The position numbers were made by a program, and so were the translations under genes. From the NCBI RefSeq assembly GCF_000721105.1, contig NZ_JOEV01000022.1:45757-109756 (forward strand): a stretch of DNA of 64,000 nt, in the 5' to 3' direction. Shown in pieces: positions 1 through 8,947 of this stretch (within the stretch, counting starts at the first letter, position 1; every line of letters starts with the position of its first letter). Below the pieces are notes generated by a model. The model made no database searches. It was not told where the DNA came from and saw only the letters and a program-made list of their open reading frames with translations. This stretch comes from Streptomyces cellulosae. GTDB lineage: Bacteria > Actinomycetota > Actinomycetes > Streptomycetales > Streptomycetaceae.

Positions 1-207
1 CGGTGTGAGGAGGTACGGGCGTACGAGCGGCTGGGCGTCGGCTTCGAAGGGGTGGGCGTGTGCTGGCGCAGTAGTGGCGGGCGCCAGCGTCCGTTCCTGG
101 ATGTGGGGCCGGGCCGGAGCGGCTCGATGGCGGCCCCTGGCGGGCAGGAGCGTCCTGATGATCATCAGCAGCAGCGACGCGCACAACTCCGCGATGTGTT
201 CCCTCAT
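1..207 (-). CDS. Small Streptomyces protein, 5' part only (runs off the window)
   Basis: Reading leftward from an ATG at 207-205 gives 69 uninterrupted codons to the window edge. The peptide begins MREHIAELCASLLLMIIRTL and continues with a Pro/Ala/His/Arg-rich stretch ending in QPLVRPYLLTP. A GGGAGAG ribosome binding site precedes the ATG. From memory, Streptomyces encodes a family of small proteins with this start (a hydrophobic helix, then a Pro/Ala linker and a VRPYLL motif) that often faces XRE/DUF397 pairs, as here. Its function is unknown. The C-terminus and stop codon lie outside the window. Confidence 0.65.
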   Translation of the reverse strand, partial: MREHIAELCASLLLMIIRTLLPARGRHRAAPARPHIQERTLAPATTAPAHAHPFEADAQPLVRPYLLTP

Positions 208-333
208 ATCGGCTCTCCCTCAGCGGTCCGACGAGCGGTGGTTACCGTTTGTGCCTCGATCGTCACTGCTCGCACGTACGCTGCGGAAGGGGGGCAGTGT
301 TGTCTGCGGCCCCAGGCAACGGGGAGGAGTGAC

Positions 334-1167
334 ATGGCCGAACAAGTTGACGCGCAAGGTGAGTCGAGGCGTGCGGTGCTGGGGCGGACGCTCCGCTTGC
401 TAAGGGAGAAGGAGGGCAAGTCCCTCGGGCAGCTGGCCGATGACACCGGATACGACAAGAGCTACCTGAGCCGTCTGGAGTCGGGCGAGCGGCTGTCCAA
501 GGTGACGGTCATGGAGGACCTCGGCGGCTACTACGGGGTCGATGACCTGCTCGTTCGCCTCTGGCGGGATGCGCGCAAGGAGGTCGTCAAGGACAAGTAC
601 AAGGCGTTCATGGAGCTGGAGGCGACGGCTCGGGTCATGTGGATGTTTCAGCTGCGGGTTCCGGGCCTCTTGCAGACCGAGGACTATGCCCGTGCGGTGT
701 TGTCAGGGTTGTCTGGAGCGCAGACAACGGCTGGCAACAGCGAAGAGGTCGAGGAGCAGGTGGCCTTGCGCATGGGACGGCAGGAGTTGCTGTACCGCGA
801 TCCGGCGCCGAGCGTGCGCGTGATCCTGGACGAGGGGGCCTTGCGACGCCCGGTTCCGGAGGCGAAGGTGTGGACGGACCAGCTGTCACACCTGGTGGAC
901 GCGGCGGAACTGCCGAATGTCGCACTCCAGGTGCTGCCGTACGCGGCCGGTGTGCATGACCTTATGGACAGCCATCTTTGGTTGCTCTGGCAGCGTGTCG
1001 GTGACCCCGTTGCCTACGCGGAAGGCAACGGCATCGGCGAGTTGATCGACGATCCGGACAAGGTGCTGTCCTTCCGTCTGTCCTACGATCTCGTCAGGGA
1101 CGCGGCCCTGACTCCGGTGGAGTCGACGGCGTTCATCAAGCGTCTTTTGGAGGAGTGCAGATCATGA
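334..1167 (+). CDS. XRE-family HTH regulator with C-terminal DUF5753-type domain
   Basis: A 277-residue protein. Residues about 14-70 form an XRE helix-turn-helix (GKSLGQLADDTGYDKSYLSR, then LESGER). The remaining roughly 190 residues match the DUF5753-type domain that follows the HTH in hundreds of Streptomyces paralogues, with the hallmark RVPGLLQTEDYARAV. The ATG at 334 was chosen because GGGGAGGAG lies 5-13 nt upstream; longer in-frame extensions lack a binding site. Its stop overlaps the start of a DUF397 gene (ATGA), the classic pair of the WhiJ/AbaA type. In that family the regulator controls development or antibiotic production and the DUF397 partner modulates it. The specific target here is unknown. 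Confidence 0.9.
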   Translation: MAEQVDAQGESRRAVLGRTLRLLREKEGKSLGQLADDTGYDKSYLSRLESGERLSKVTVMEDLGGYYGVDDLLVRLWRDARKEVVKDKYKAFMELEATARVMWMFQLRVPGLLQTEDYARAVLSGLSGAQTTAGNSEEVEEQVALRMGRQELLYRDPAPSVRVILDEGALRRPVPEAKVWTDQLSHLVDAAELPNVALQVLPYAAGVHDLMDSHLWLLWQRVGDPVAYAEGNGIGELIDDPDKVLSFRLSYDLVRDAALTPVESTAFIKRLLEECRS

Positions 1168-1367
1168 AGCGAACCCCCGACCTCAGCACGGCTGTGTGGC
1201 GCAAGTCGTCCTACAGCGACGGGGGTGGCACGAACTGCGTCGAGGTCGCCCCCGGCTACCCCCACCTCGTCCCCGTCCGCGACAGCAAGGTCCCGGACGG
1301 CCAGGTGCTGGTCTTCGGTACGACCGCGTGGGCGACCTTCCTGACTCACGCGGCGCGCAGCGCGTAA
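1164..1367 (+). CDS. DUF397 protein, partner of the upstream XRE regulator
   Basis: A 67-residue protein with the DUF397 signature: AVWRKSSYSDGGGTNCVEVA near the N-terminus, then VRDSKVPDGQ and a C-terminal AWATFL. The ATG at 1164 overlaps the upstream TGA by 4 nt and AGGAG at 1151-1155 supplies the ribosome binding site, so the two genes are translationally coupled. Family members are small cytoplasmic proteins that interact genetically with the adjacent XRE regulator in the whiJ system. No catalytic motif is visible. Confidence 0.92.
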   Translation: MKRTPDLSTAVWRKSSYSDGGGTNCVEVAPGYPHLVPVRDSKVPDGQVLVFGTTAWATFLTHAARSA

Positions 1368-1486
1368 CTCAGCTCCCCGCACTCGCTGCCTTTGGCTGGA
1401 AGTGCGTTGCTGCTGCAACGAGTGGCCTGATCAGGAGAGACCATGTCCTGCCGCAGCCGCTGCGTCGCCCGGCATATCCTGTCACC

Positions 1487-2109
1487 GTGGGACTGGACCT
1501 CACCCTGTGCATGGCTGACTGGGAAAGGCTGCGCGTCATTCCGGTCGAGGATCGGATCCGAGCACTCGACGAGACGATGTGGCCGTCGGATCTCGACGAC
1601 GCCTACCACAGCATGTACGGCTTGGCCGATGGATGGGTGTGGCCCCCGGACCAGGGTGCGGCGTGGTGCGCTGAATACCACTTCTTCAGCACCACCGGCT
1701 CCTACAGGTCGCATTCCAAGGCCGGCGATGCCTGGGACGACGTTCGGGTGCTCGCCGACGCATCCCTGCGCGACGCGATGGACGACTTCCTGAACGGCCT
1801 GATTTGGGACGAGGATCCGGACGAGGACCCCGCGCTGACCGGAGGCGGGGGCTTCTTCCCGCCCGTCACCGACCGCCGACGACCGCACATACTTCTCGTC
1901 TGCCCGCCCGAGGCGGCTCACGGAAATTCCGTGCCTGGGAGCACGCCGCACCGCGCCTGGAGGAGCTGCGCGGACCCTTCGCCGCGGAATGCGAGGGCTG
2001 GGCCGGACGCCCGGACACCTTCGAGGAGTTCGCGACCCTCATCCGCGAATGGGGCGACGCGGTAACAGAGACCGCCCGCCGCGGTTGGGGCCTGCTCGGC
2101 CTGCCGTAG
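1487..2109 (+). pseudogene. Streptomyces hypothetical protein split by a single-base frameshift
   Basis: One reading frame from GTG 1487 encodes MGLDLTLCMADWERL through a region ending HILLVCPPE near 1912. The sense then continues one frame back from about 1920 (KFRAWEHAAPRLEELRGPF ... GDAVTETARRGWGLLGLP) to a TAG at 2107-2109. Both halves have coding-like composition and together make a compact protein of about 207 residues, so a one-base deletion near 1915-1922 best explains the pattern. TATCCT at 1475-1480 lies 6 nt before the GTG, consistent with a leaderless transcript. I do not know a function. It may be a true pseudogene or a sequencing error. Confidence 0.6.
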
Positions 2110-2290
2110 GGGCACACCCGACACAGCCGTCATCCCGCAAGGCGATGGCGGCCTCACCCTTCGTGTCGAGGCCCATGGCAGATGAGAGTGAGCTGCAGAT
2201 TGTTGAGCAGCTGGCTCGGGGCTTGACCTCTGACCAGAACATCCACCACCAGCCCAAACCCAAGAGCCAGAGCAACCTAACGGAGTCCTA

Positions 2291-4057
2291 CTAGAACGGC
2301 ACCGCCGCCCCCAGGATCCGCGCCGGCAGATACGGCGACGACACCCTGATGTTCCAGCCGCGGCGGCGGGCGTGGCAGGTCAGGGCCAGGATGTCGAGGT
2401 TGATCGCGGCGTCGCAGTCGGTGGCGCGGTCGGCGATGCGGTGGTGGTCGCGGTGGGCTTCGAGGGCGTCGAGGAGGGCCAGGTTGAAGCTTTCCTCGTC
2501 GCCTTCCAGGAACTGGGAGAAGAGGACCGCGGGGGGCGGCAGGAACACCTGGTTGCGGGACTTCGCGCAGTCCAGGAGGGCGCGGTCGGTGGCGGGCCCG
2601 GGGTCCTCGCCGCGCAGGTAGTCGTGCAGGGCCTGGCGGTAGGAGGCGAAGGGGGACTTGTCGTGGGTGACGCAGGTCGGGCCGGCCAGGACCAGCGGGG
2701 CGAGGTCCTCGCGGCGGCCCGTGATCAGGGCGAGGTTCACCGCGCGGTGCCAGGCGCCCGGCCCGGCGTCCTCGTCGCGGGAGGCGGGGTAGGTGACGGT
2801 CGTACCGTCGATCGTCACCTCGACGTCGGTGCCGGGCTCCGCCAGCGTCGTACGGAACAGCGCGGCACCCAGTTCGGCCGCCAGGCGCAGGTTGCCGAGC
2901 TGGAGGTCGGTCGCGTCGGCGGCGTGGGAGGCGCGGGTCTTGAAGAGGATCTCCTGGTCGGTGACGGCGTGCGCCAGCTCCCACGCGGCGAGCGGCTCGC
3001 CGGGGACCGGGGTGAAGGCCTCCCGGGTGTACCGCTCGAACTGGGCCTCGCTCTCCGCACTCAGCGGCTGCGGATCCACGGGACGCTCGAACTCGACGGT
3101 ACCGGCGGCGAGTTCCGCCACCGCGTCCGCACGCCGGTCACGGCCGTACGGCCCTACCCTCGGTGGCGCGGTCTCGAAGCCGGTGACCAGCGCGTGCGGG
3201 AGGTAGCCGGAGTCGACGGGGGACGGCCAGCCCTCGCGGCGGTACGCGAGTGCCGTCAGGGCGAGAGGGAGGAGGGGGAGGAGGCTGGCGGGGCGCGCTG
3301 CCGGGCCCCGGCCCGGGGTGTCGGCGAGGGGGAGCAGGAGCCGCACCACGGCCGAACCGAACGTCTCCCGGTCGCCCGCGGTCAGCGCGCGCAGGGCGTG
3401 CAGGGCGATGCTGTGCGGATGGGCGGCGAGGTCCTCGCCGGTCTCGCTCTCCAGGGTCCGGATCCGGGCGAGTGCCGCGTCGATCGCGGCGAGCTGCTCC
3501 TCCGCCGCGGGCGGGTAGTTCGCGTCGGCGTCCCCGGTGTCGCCGATGACGTATGCCATGAAGCCGTTGATCAGCTCGGCGTCCGGCCGTCCGGCCCGCC
3601 CCCGCTGCGGCTCCTCGCGGGCGAAGTGGAAGGCCTCGCCGTGCCGTTGGGCCTTGTCGGCGAGGACGGCGAGGCAGAAGGCGTCGAGCCACTGCGCGGT
3701 GGTGAGGGAGGCCGGGCTGCCGACGGACCCGGCGTCGTAGGCCATGCCCCAGTTCACGTAGGTGAGGGACACCTGGAAGGGGTGGTGCGGGAAGTACGCC
3801 GCGTACGCCACCGCCCCGGCCGCCGCCTCCACGGCGTCCTCCAGTACCGCCCTCGCCTCCGGCGTGTGCAGATCGGGTGTCTCGACGGAGAGCGCGCCCA
3901 GGTACTCGACGAACTCCCCCGCGAGCGTCCACCACTCGTACGACGTCACCGGTCCGGCCTTCGACAACGACCGCACCTGCGATCCGATCCGGTGGACGAA
4001 GCCCTCCCGCACCGCCGAGACGGCGGCCTCCCCGACCCGGTGCCGCTCTATGCGCAC
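2291..4057 (-). CDS. Imm49-like (immunity 49 family) protein, 588 residues
   Basis: A long soluble, mostly helical protein without signal peptide. It starts with GTG at 4057 behind a GGGGAGCGG ribosome binding site. The text resembles Streptomyces proteins labelled immunity 49 family: an N-terminal MRIERHRVGEAAVSAV, a middle LPHALVTGFETAPPRVGPYG, and a C-terminal part with NLALITGRREDLAPLVLAGP, SFNLALLDALEAHRDHH and LDILALTCHARRRGWNIRV. Imm49 domains were defined as predicted immunity proteins to polymorphic toxins. No cognate toxin gene lies next to it here, so the immunity role is inferred from family only. It is oriented with the pectinase and secreted-protein genes upstream but has its own start region. 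Confidence 0.65.
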   Translation of the reverse strand: MRIERHRVGEAAVSAVREGFVHRIGSQVRSLSKAGPVTSYEWWTLAGEFVEYLGALSVETPDLHTPEARAVLEDAVEAAAGAVAYAAYFPHHPFQVSLTYVNWGMAYDAGSVGSPASLTTAQWLDAFCLAVLADKAQRHGEAFHFAREEPQRGRAGRPDAELINGFMAYVIGDTGDADANYPPAAEEQLAAIDAALARIRTLESETGEDLAAHPHSIALHALRALTAGDRETFGSAVVRLLLPLADTPGRGPAARPASLLPLLPLALTALAYRREGWPSPVDSGYLPHALVTGFETAPPRVGPYGRDRRADAVAELAAGTVEFERPVDPQPLSAESEAQFERYTREAFTPVPGEPLAAWELAHAVTDQEILFKTRASHAADATDLQLGNLRLAAELGAALFRTTLAEPGTDVEVTIDGTTVTYPASRDEDAGPGAWHRAVNLALITGRREDLAPLVLAGPTCVTHDKSPFASYRQALHDYLRGEDPGPATDRALLDCAKSRNQVFLPPPAVLFSQFLEGDEESFNLALLDALEAHRDHHRIADRATDCDAAINLDILALTCHARRRGWNIRVSSPYLPARILGAAVPF

Positions 4058-4149
4058 TGTTCCGCTCCCCCGTCGCCTGCCGCGTCCATGATCGGGCCAA
4101 GCCTAGATCGACTGCGGGGCGCCGGGGGAGCGGTGCGGAGCGAAGACGC

Positions 4150-6222
4150 TCAGGAAGCCGTCGGTGTCCAGTCGCCCAGCCAGTCGGAGATCTGCTGGCC
4201 GGTCGCCTGGGCGTCGGTCAGCTGGGGGCGGTCGGAGCTCGCCGCGCCCGAGCCCGGGCCGCTGTTGCGGTACTCGGCGAAGCGGTCGTCCTTCCAGGAG
4301 AAGCCGCTCATGTCGGTCCAGGGGGTGGCCTTGATCGCGGCGCTGAGGGTGGTGTCACGGACCGTGGTCTGCGGGTCGAGGGTGGCGTCCCCGCCGGCGT
4401 GCCAGGGGCGGCCGAGGTGGAAGGTCCGGTCGGACACGTCACCGTTCACCGTGGAGTTGGCGATCAGGATGCCCTTGCGGTTGGCGGCGGTGCTGGGGGC
4501 CGTGACGTAGCCCGCCGAGGTGCCGTTCCAGCGCTTCTTCAGGGTGATGACCGACTTGTCGATCACCGCCGTCGCCCGGCCGAAGATGAAGTCGACGTTG
4601 CCGGTGACGTAGGAGTTCGAGACGTAGACGCGGCCGAGCTTGTCCTTGGCGGCCGTGTCCAGCAGCAGCGTGTCCTGGTCGCCGTTGACGATGACCGAGT
4701 CCAGGAAGACCTTGTCGGCGGCCGTGCGCAGCGCGACGGCCTGCTGGCTGATGTCCTGGTGGGCGGCCTCGTCGAAGTCGTTGGTGATGGTCAGGTTCCG
4801 GGCCTGGAAGTCGTCGGCCTCGACGGCGACGGTGGCGCTGCCGCCGGTGCCGTACGTGCCGGAGCCGTCGGGCTTCTGCGTCCCCGACGCGTTGTTGTAG
4901 ACGATCACCGTGTCCTTGCGGCTGCCACCCGTGCCCTGGATCGTCACATGCGGTTTGTTCGCCGGGACCTTCACCAGCTCGCGGTACGTCCCCGGCTTCA
5001 CGGCGATGACGACCCGCGAGGCGTTGTTCGCCGGTACGGCGTTCACCGCCGCCTGCACGGTCGAGTACTGCCCGCTGCCGTCCTTGGCGACGGTGAGGGT
5101 GGTGGCCGCGGCTGCCTTGGTGGTCGCCGTCGTACCGATGGAACTTCGCGGTCCCGCACCCGACTTGAGCAGCGTCGGCACGTCCGCCGTCCTGTCGAGC
5201 GTGTACGGGTAGTACGTCTTCGCGTCGAAGGCCGTACCGCCGCTCTCGTTGCGCCCGGTCGTGGAGACGAACGTGTTGCCCTTCTGGACGATCGCCGCGG
5301 TGCTGTCCTTGATGACGGGGTTGTTCATGCCCTGGAAGTAGGAGTTCTCCAGGAGCATCTTCGTCGCGCCGCGCGAGTAGTTGCCGTAGGACGACTTGAT
5401 GGTGGTCCCCGCCACGTCCTCCAGGAAGTTGTTGTAGAGGTGCGCGTGGGCGGCGTTGTCCGTCGACGGGTTGCGCTGCTCGGTCTCGTGGATCCAGTTG
5501 TGGTGGACCGTGATGTCGGTGACGACGTTGTCGGTCCAGCCGATGCCGAAGGCCTTGTTGTCGTTGCTCAGCTTGTTCCAGGACACGGTCACGTACGTGC
5601 TGTCCTTGCGGACGTCGATGAGCCCGTCGGCCATGTTCCGCAGCTCGTTGTGGTCGATCCAGACGTGGTGGGCGCCGTCCATCTGGATCGCGTCGAAGTC
5701 GTGGTCCTTGTCGTTCCAGATGCCCTGGTAGGCGTCCCGGATCGTCAGGTTGCGGATGATCACGTTGTGGACGCCGCTGCCGAGGAAGAACCCGCCGCCG
5801 ACGATCTGCCCGGAGGTCCCGGACCCGACGATGGTCTTGTCCGACGCGACCTTGATCTCTTTCCCGACCGGGTCCATGGTGATGGTCGCGGCGACGACGA
5901 TGACGTACGGCTCGGCGGCCGTCGCGTACTTCTCCAGGTCGGCGAGTGTCTTCACGGTGACGGTCTTGCCGTCCCTGCCGCCGTACGTGCCGTTCTGGCC
6001 CAGCGCGTCGACGGAGGCGAATCCGTCGGCGGTGTCGGTGGCCCACGCGGGGGCGGCGGAGGCGGCGGTCGCGGCGGCGGCCGTGGACCGGGCGCCCTCG
6101 CCGAAGGCGCCGGCGTCCGCGCCGTAGGCCATGGTCCCGGCGGCGGTCAGCGCGAGGGGTATGCCGACCGTGAGCGCCGTTCTGCGCCTGCGGTGGCGGA
6201 CCGTGCTGCGGATCTCACTCAT
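4150..6222 (-). CDS. Secreted pectate lyase (PL1) - pectin methylesterase (CE8) fusion
   Basis: A 690-residue extracellular enzyme. After a basic, Arg-rich signal peptide (residues 1 to about 45), an N-terminal pectate lyase domain carries the parallel-helix signatures HHVWIDHNELRNMADGLID and IHETEQRNPSTDN (Ca-binding Asp residues and catalytic Arg). From about residue 385 a pectinesterase domain follows, with QDTLLLD, VDFIFGRATAVID and LGRPWH (catalytic Gln, two Asp, and Arg). The two activities are sequential: demethylation of pectin, then beta-elimination of polygalacturonate. The ATG at 6222 was preferred to the in-frame start at 6276 because the longer version would precede the signal peptide with a non-signal extension. 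It is monocistronic as far as can be seen. Confidence 0.93.
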   Translation of the reverse strand: MSEIRSTVRHRRRRTALTVGIPLALTAAGTMAYGADAGAFGEGARSTAAAATAASAAPAWATDTADGFASVDALGQNGTYGGRDGKTVTVKTLADLEKYATAAEPYVIVVAATITMDPVGKEIKVASDKTIVGSGTSGQIVGGGFFLGSGVHNVIIRNLTIRDAYQGIWNDKDHDFDAIQMDGAHHVWIDHNELRNMADGLIDVRKDSTYVTVSWNKLSNDNKAFGIGWTDNVVTDITVHHNWIHETEQRNPSTDNAAHAHLYNNFLEDVAGTTIKSSYGNYSRGATKMLLENSYFQGMNNPVIKDSTAAIVQKGNTFVSTTGRNESGGTAFDAKTYYPYTLDRTADVPTLLKSGAGPRSSIGTTATTKAAAATTLTVAKDGSGQYSTVQAAVNAVPANNASRVVIAVKPGTYRELVKVPANKPHVTIQGTGGSRKDTVIVYNNASGTQKPDGSGTYGTGGSATVAVEADDFQARNLTITNDFDEAAHQDISQQAVALRTAADKVFLDSVIVNGDQDTLLLDTAAKDKLGRVYVSNSYVTGNVDFIFGRATAVIDKSVITLKKRWNGTSAGYVTAPSTAANRKGILIANSTVNGDVSDRTFHLGRPWHAGGDATLDPQTTVRDTTLSAAIKATPWTDMSGFSWKDDRFAEYRNSGPGSGAASSDRPQLTDAQATGQQISDWLGDWTPTAS

Positions 6223-6326
6223 GCGGGTTCCGTTCCGTGCGGGGGGATGGACTGCTGTGCAGTCGTCGCCCCGCACGGAATGGTTGCCGCGAACCGCTCA
6301 CGGTGCACCGCGAGCAGTGAACCGGC

Positions 6327-7208
6327 CTACTGGACGCAGGACTTGGGATCCAGCTTCTCCTCCACCTTGTCCTCGCGGCCGTCCGGCTGCCCGTTCGGCA
6401 GGAGCTTGTCGGAGGTGCCGTCGATGTAATACCCGTAGGAGTAGACCGTGTTGTACCCGCGGTCACGCCAACTGTGCACGGTCTTACGGCCGTCGCCCTT
6501 GTTCCACTCGTAGTCCTCGACGTAGAAGACGGGGTTCACCCGCACCACCCGCTGGTACGGCGTCCAGGTCACGGAGACCTGGGTGCACGGCGGGATGGTC
6601 TTCTCGCTGCGGCGCTCGAAGGACGAGGTCTTCTCCCAGCCCCACTCGTAGCTGAAGCTGCCGCCCGCGGTGCCCGAGAAGATGCTCTTGGCGGCGGAGA
6701 GGCCGATCGAGGCGCCGACGCTCTTCTTGGCGAACGTCTTGGTGCTGTAGCTGCTGACGAAGGTCTCCTTGTCGTCCTTCGAACCCCGGTTGCCGATCCA
6801 GGGCGAGGTGCGGACCGGTTCGCCCTTGATGGACCAGGTGGAGGCCTGGACGTATCCGCACCAGCCGCGGAACAGTTCCCACGGGCCGGCGGGCTCCCAG
6901 AGACCGATGACGTCCCGCAGGTACTCGTCGCGGGTCTTGAACTCGCCGGTGTCGACGTTGAGGGCGCCGTACACGCCCGTCAGGCTGCCCTCCTGTGCGC
7001 AGAGCCGCTCGATCATGAGGTCGGTGTCGCCGGGGTCGGTCCCGCGGATGTTCGTCGCGCCGCCGGGACCGGTGCCGGCCGCCTGCGCGGTACCGGCGCC
7101 GGTCAGCAGGCCGGTCAGGGCGAGGACGGCGGAGGCGGTGACCAGGGCGCTCTTCTTCTGCCTGAGAGCCCTGCGATTCCTGAGAGTCGGTATGCGGATG
7201 AGTCGCAT
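6327..7208 (-). CDS. Secreted protein with aerolysin/ETX-MTX2-like beta-strand signature
   Basis: A 293-residue protein with a Sec-type signal peptide (RRALRQKKSALVTASAVLAL ... GTAQAAG, cleavage near residue 44). The mature part has several Cys and an unusual central stretch, residues about 145-225, of alternating Ser/Thr and hydrophobic residues: TFVSSYSTKTFAKKSVGASI, then GTAGGSFSYEWGWEKTSSFE, then SEKTIPPCTQVSVTW. This layout (Ser/Thr-rich amphipathic strands followed by a PP..TQV.V strand) resembles the membrane-insertion region of aerolysin or ETX/MTX2 pore-forming proteins. That assignment is mine, by pattern only. The gene lies just upstream of the pectinase gene on the same strand with a 104-bp gap; an AGGAG sits about 14 nt before the ATG. 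Confidence 0.5.
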   Translation of the reverse strand: MRLIRIPTLRNRRALRQKKSALVTASAVLALTGLLTGAGTAQAAGTGPGGATNIRGTDPGDTDLMIERLCAQEGSLTGVYGALNVDTGEFKTRDEYLRDVIGLWEPAGPWELFRGWCGYVQASTWSIKGEPVRTSPWIGNRGSKDDKETFVSSYSTKTFAKKSVGASIGLSAAKSIFSGTAGGSFSYEWGWEKTSSFERRSEKTIPPCTQVSVTWTPYQRVVRVNPVFYVEDYEWNKGDGRKTVHSWRDRGYNTVYSYGYYIDGTSDKLLPNGQPDGREDKVEEKLDPKSCVQ

Positions 7209-7371
7209 TGGGGGTGGCTCACTCCTGTGTGCTGGTGCACAGGCGCATACGTGGGGGCGCCTGTCTGACAGCCCAGAAACATGGCAGAGAACCCGCCAGT
7301 AGGGTCGGAATCGCGAGATGTGTGACAGGACATTGACAGGAAGGCGAGGGTGGCTGTCGGTCTTTGCCCGC

Positions 7372-8298
7372 TTACGTCAGCAACTCGGCCAGCCCGTCCG
7401 CGAATTGGATGATCCAGTCCAGCCGCTGACCACCGCGCGCCACCCGGAACCCATGTCGGCGGCCATGGAAGGCGGCCTGCACGGCGTGGAGTTGGGCCCA
7501 GCGCCGGACACGTTCGCGGTCGAGTTCCGCGGCGTTGGCGAATCCGTCCAGGGTCCGGTGCACGGCCTTGGTCAGGTCGTCCGCCTCAAGGAACGCCAGC
7601 GCCCGCGACTTGAGCAGGGTGCCGCCGTCGTACGCGGGATCCCCCGCGTATCCCTTCGGGTCGACGGCGAGCCACGGCTCCCGGTCGGCGCGCAGGATGT
7701 TCCCGGCGTGCAGATCGCCGTGGATCACGGTGTCGGGCTGCACGGGGCCCAGCTCACGGACGGTCTCCAGGGCGGCGTCGAGCACCCGAGCGGGCAGTTC
7801 GTGCGCCAGCTCGCGGGCGTCCCTGAGCAGTTCCTCCTCCCACTGACCGGCCCGGTCCCGCAGCCGCGGCAGCCCGGGTGGCGCGGGCACGGCCAGCCGG
7901 CGGTTGAGCCGTCCGGCCACACGGATGATCGAGTCCTCGTTCCCGGTCTGGGCGAGGGTCTGCGGGCGAGCCCGCTCCAGCAGCATGGCGAACCGGTCGT
8001 CGTCCCGCTCGTACAGCAGGACGGCCCCCTGCCCACCCCACACCGCGAACGCGTCCGGCGCATGCACATTGCCGGGATGCGGGTACGACACCTTCAGGAC
8101 GGCGGCGGTCCCCTGGGGGCGCCGCAGCACCGGGACGATCAGTCCGACGCCGCCGTGAGTGACGCCCCCGTCCGGCAGGCACTCCCAACGCTCCAGCAAC
8201 TCGTCCACCACGCCGGGGAGTTCGGTGAGCCATGCGGCCCCCGGCTGGCCCTCCCGCCCGACGGTGTTCCGTACGAAGGTCTCCGGTACCGCGATCAT
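7372..8298 (-). CDS. APH(6)/hydroxyurea-type aminoglycoside phosphotransferase family kinase
   Basis: A 308-residue kinase-fold protein. The catalytic loop reads VIHGDLHAGNIL and the metal-binding segment reads AVDPKGYAGDPAYDGGTLL, both typical of the streptomycin 6-kinase / hydroxyurea phosphotransferase family. An N-terminal lobe with AAVLKVSYPHPGNVHAPDA supplies the nucleotide-binding Lys. Members phosphorylate streptomycin-like aminoglycosides or hydroxyurea, but many chromosomal Streptomyces copies have unknown substrates. It faces away from the sigma-factor gene that begins about 100 bp to the right, so the two share a divergent promoter region. Confidence 0.85.
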   Translation of the reverse strand: MIAVPETFVRNTVGREGQPGAAWLTELPGVVDELLERWECLPDGGVTHGGVGLIVPVLRRPQGTAAVLKVSYPHPGNVHAPDAFAVWGGQGAVLLYERDDDRFAMLLERARPQTLAQTGNEDSIIRVAGRLNRRLAVPAPPGLPRLRDRAGQWEEELLRDARELAHELPARVLDAALETVRELGPVQPDTVIHGDLHAGNILRADREPWLAVDPKGYAGDPAYDGGTLLKSRALAFLEADDLTKAVHRTLDGFANAAELDRERVRRWAQLHAVQAAFHGRRHGFRVARGGQRLDWIIQFADGLAELLT

Positions 8299-8395
8299 CC
8301 GGGCACCCTACGCGCGGCGGGTGTGTAACAGAACGGGAGGCGTGAAGCGTCACAGACGACGTGAGCGCGGACGCGTCACGGGAAGGGGAGTCTGG

Positions 8396-8911
8396 ATGGC
8401 CAGATCGTCACATCGGTCGGCGGAGATCGAGGCGTTCATGCGGGACGTGAGCCCGCGCCTCTTCCGTGCCGCGCTGCTGGTCTGCGGTGACTGGCATCTG
8501 GCGGAGGACCTGGTGCAGACCACCCTGGGCAAGGCGTTCGTCTCCTGGGGGCGGGTCCGCAAGGCCGACAGCCCGCACGCGTACGTACGCACCATCCTGA
8601 TGCGCACCTACCTCTCGCATGTCCGGCTGCATCGGACGGCGTACGAGAAGCCGGTGAGCGAGCTGCCGGAGCAGTCGGCCTCCGCCACTGACGACCCGGC
8701 CCTGCGACTGGCGCTGGCCCAGGCGCTGGTGCAGCTGTCCCCGCAGGACCGGGCCGTGGTGGTGCTGCGCTACTGGGAGGACCGAAGCGTCGTACAGACC
8801 GCGGCGGAACTCGGCCTGAGCGCCGGGAACGTGCGCATCCGCAGCATGCGGGCGCTGTCGACGCTCCGTACGTCGCTGGGCGGCGAGCACGACGTTCTCG
8901 CCGGTCGCTGA
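8396..8911 (+). CDS. ECF RNA polymerase sigma factor, SigE-type subfamily
   Basis: A 171-residue sigma-70-family factor. Region 2 spans about residues 15-75 (RLFRAALLVCGDWHLAEDLV then QTTLGKAFVSWGRV) and region 4 about 105-160 (QLSPQDRAVVVLRYWEDRSV, then AAELGLSAGNVRIRSMRAL). Streptomyces proteins of this sequence are usually annotated SigE-family ECF factors. The ATG at 8396 is preceded by GGAAGGGGAG, and longer in-frame starts lack a binding site. The gene is followed after 36 bp by a single-pass membrane protein, a likely partner. The regulon is unknown. Confidence 0.92.
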   Translation: MARSSHRSAEIEAFMRDVSPRLFRAALLVCGDWHLAEDLVQTTLGKAFVSWGRVRKADSPHAYVRTILMRTYLSHVRLHRTAYEKPVSELPEQSASATDDPALRLALAQALVQLSPQDRAVVVLRYWEDRSVVQTAAELGLSAGNVRIRSMRALSTLRTSLGGEHDVLAGR

Positions 8912-8947
8912 CCGGCACCACTTCAGTCGGGAAAGGCTGGACACTTC

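Noticed and set aside
2372..4510. Very long open frames antisense to the Imm49-like and pectinase genes
   Set aside because: They are mirror frames of high-GC coding sequence, rich in Arg/Gly/Val with no domain sense; the minus-strand genes have ribosome binding sites and recognised families.
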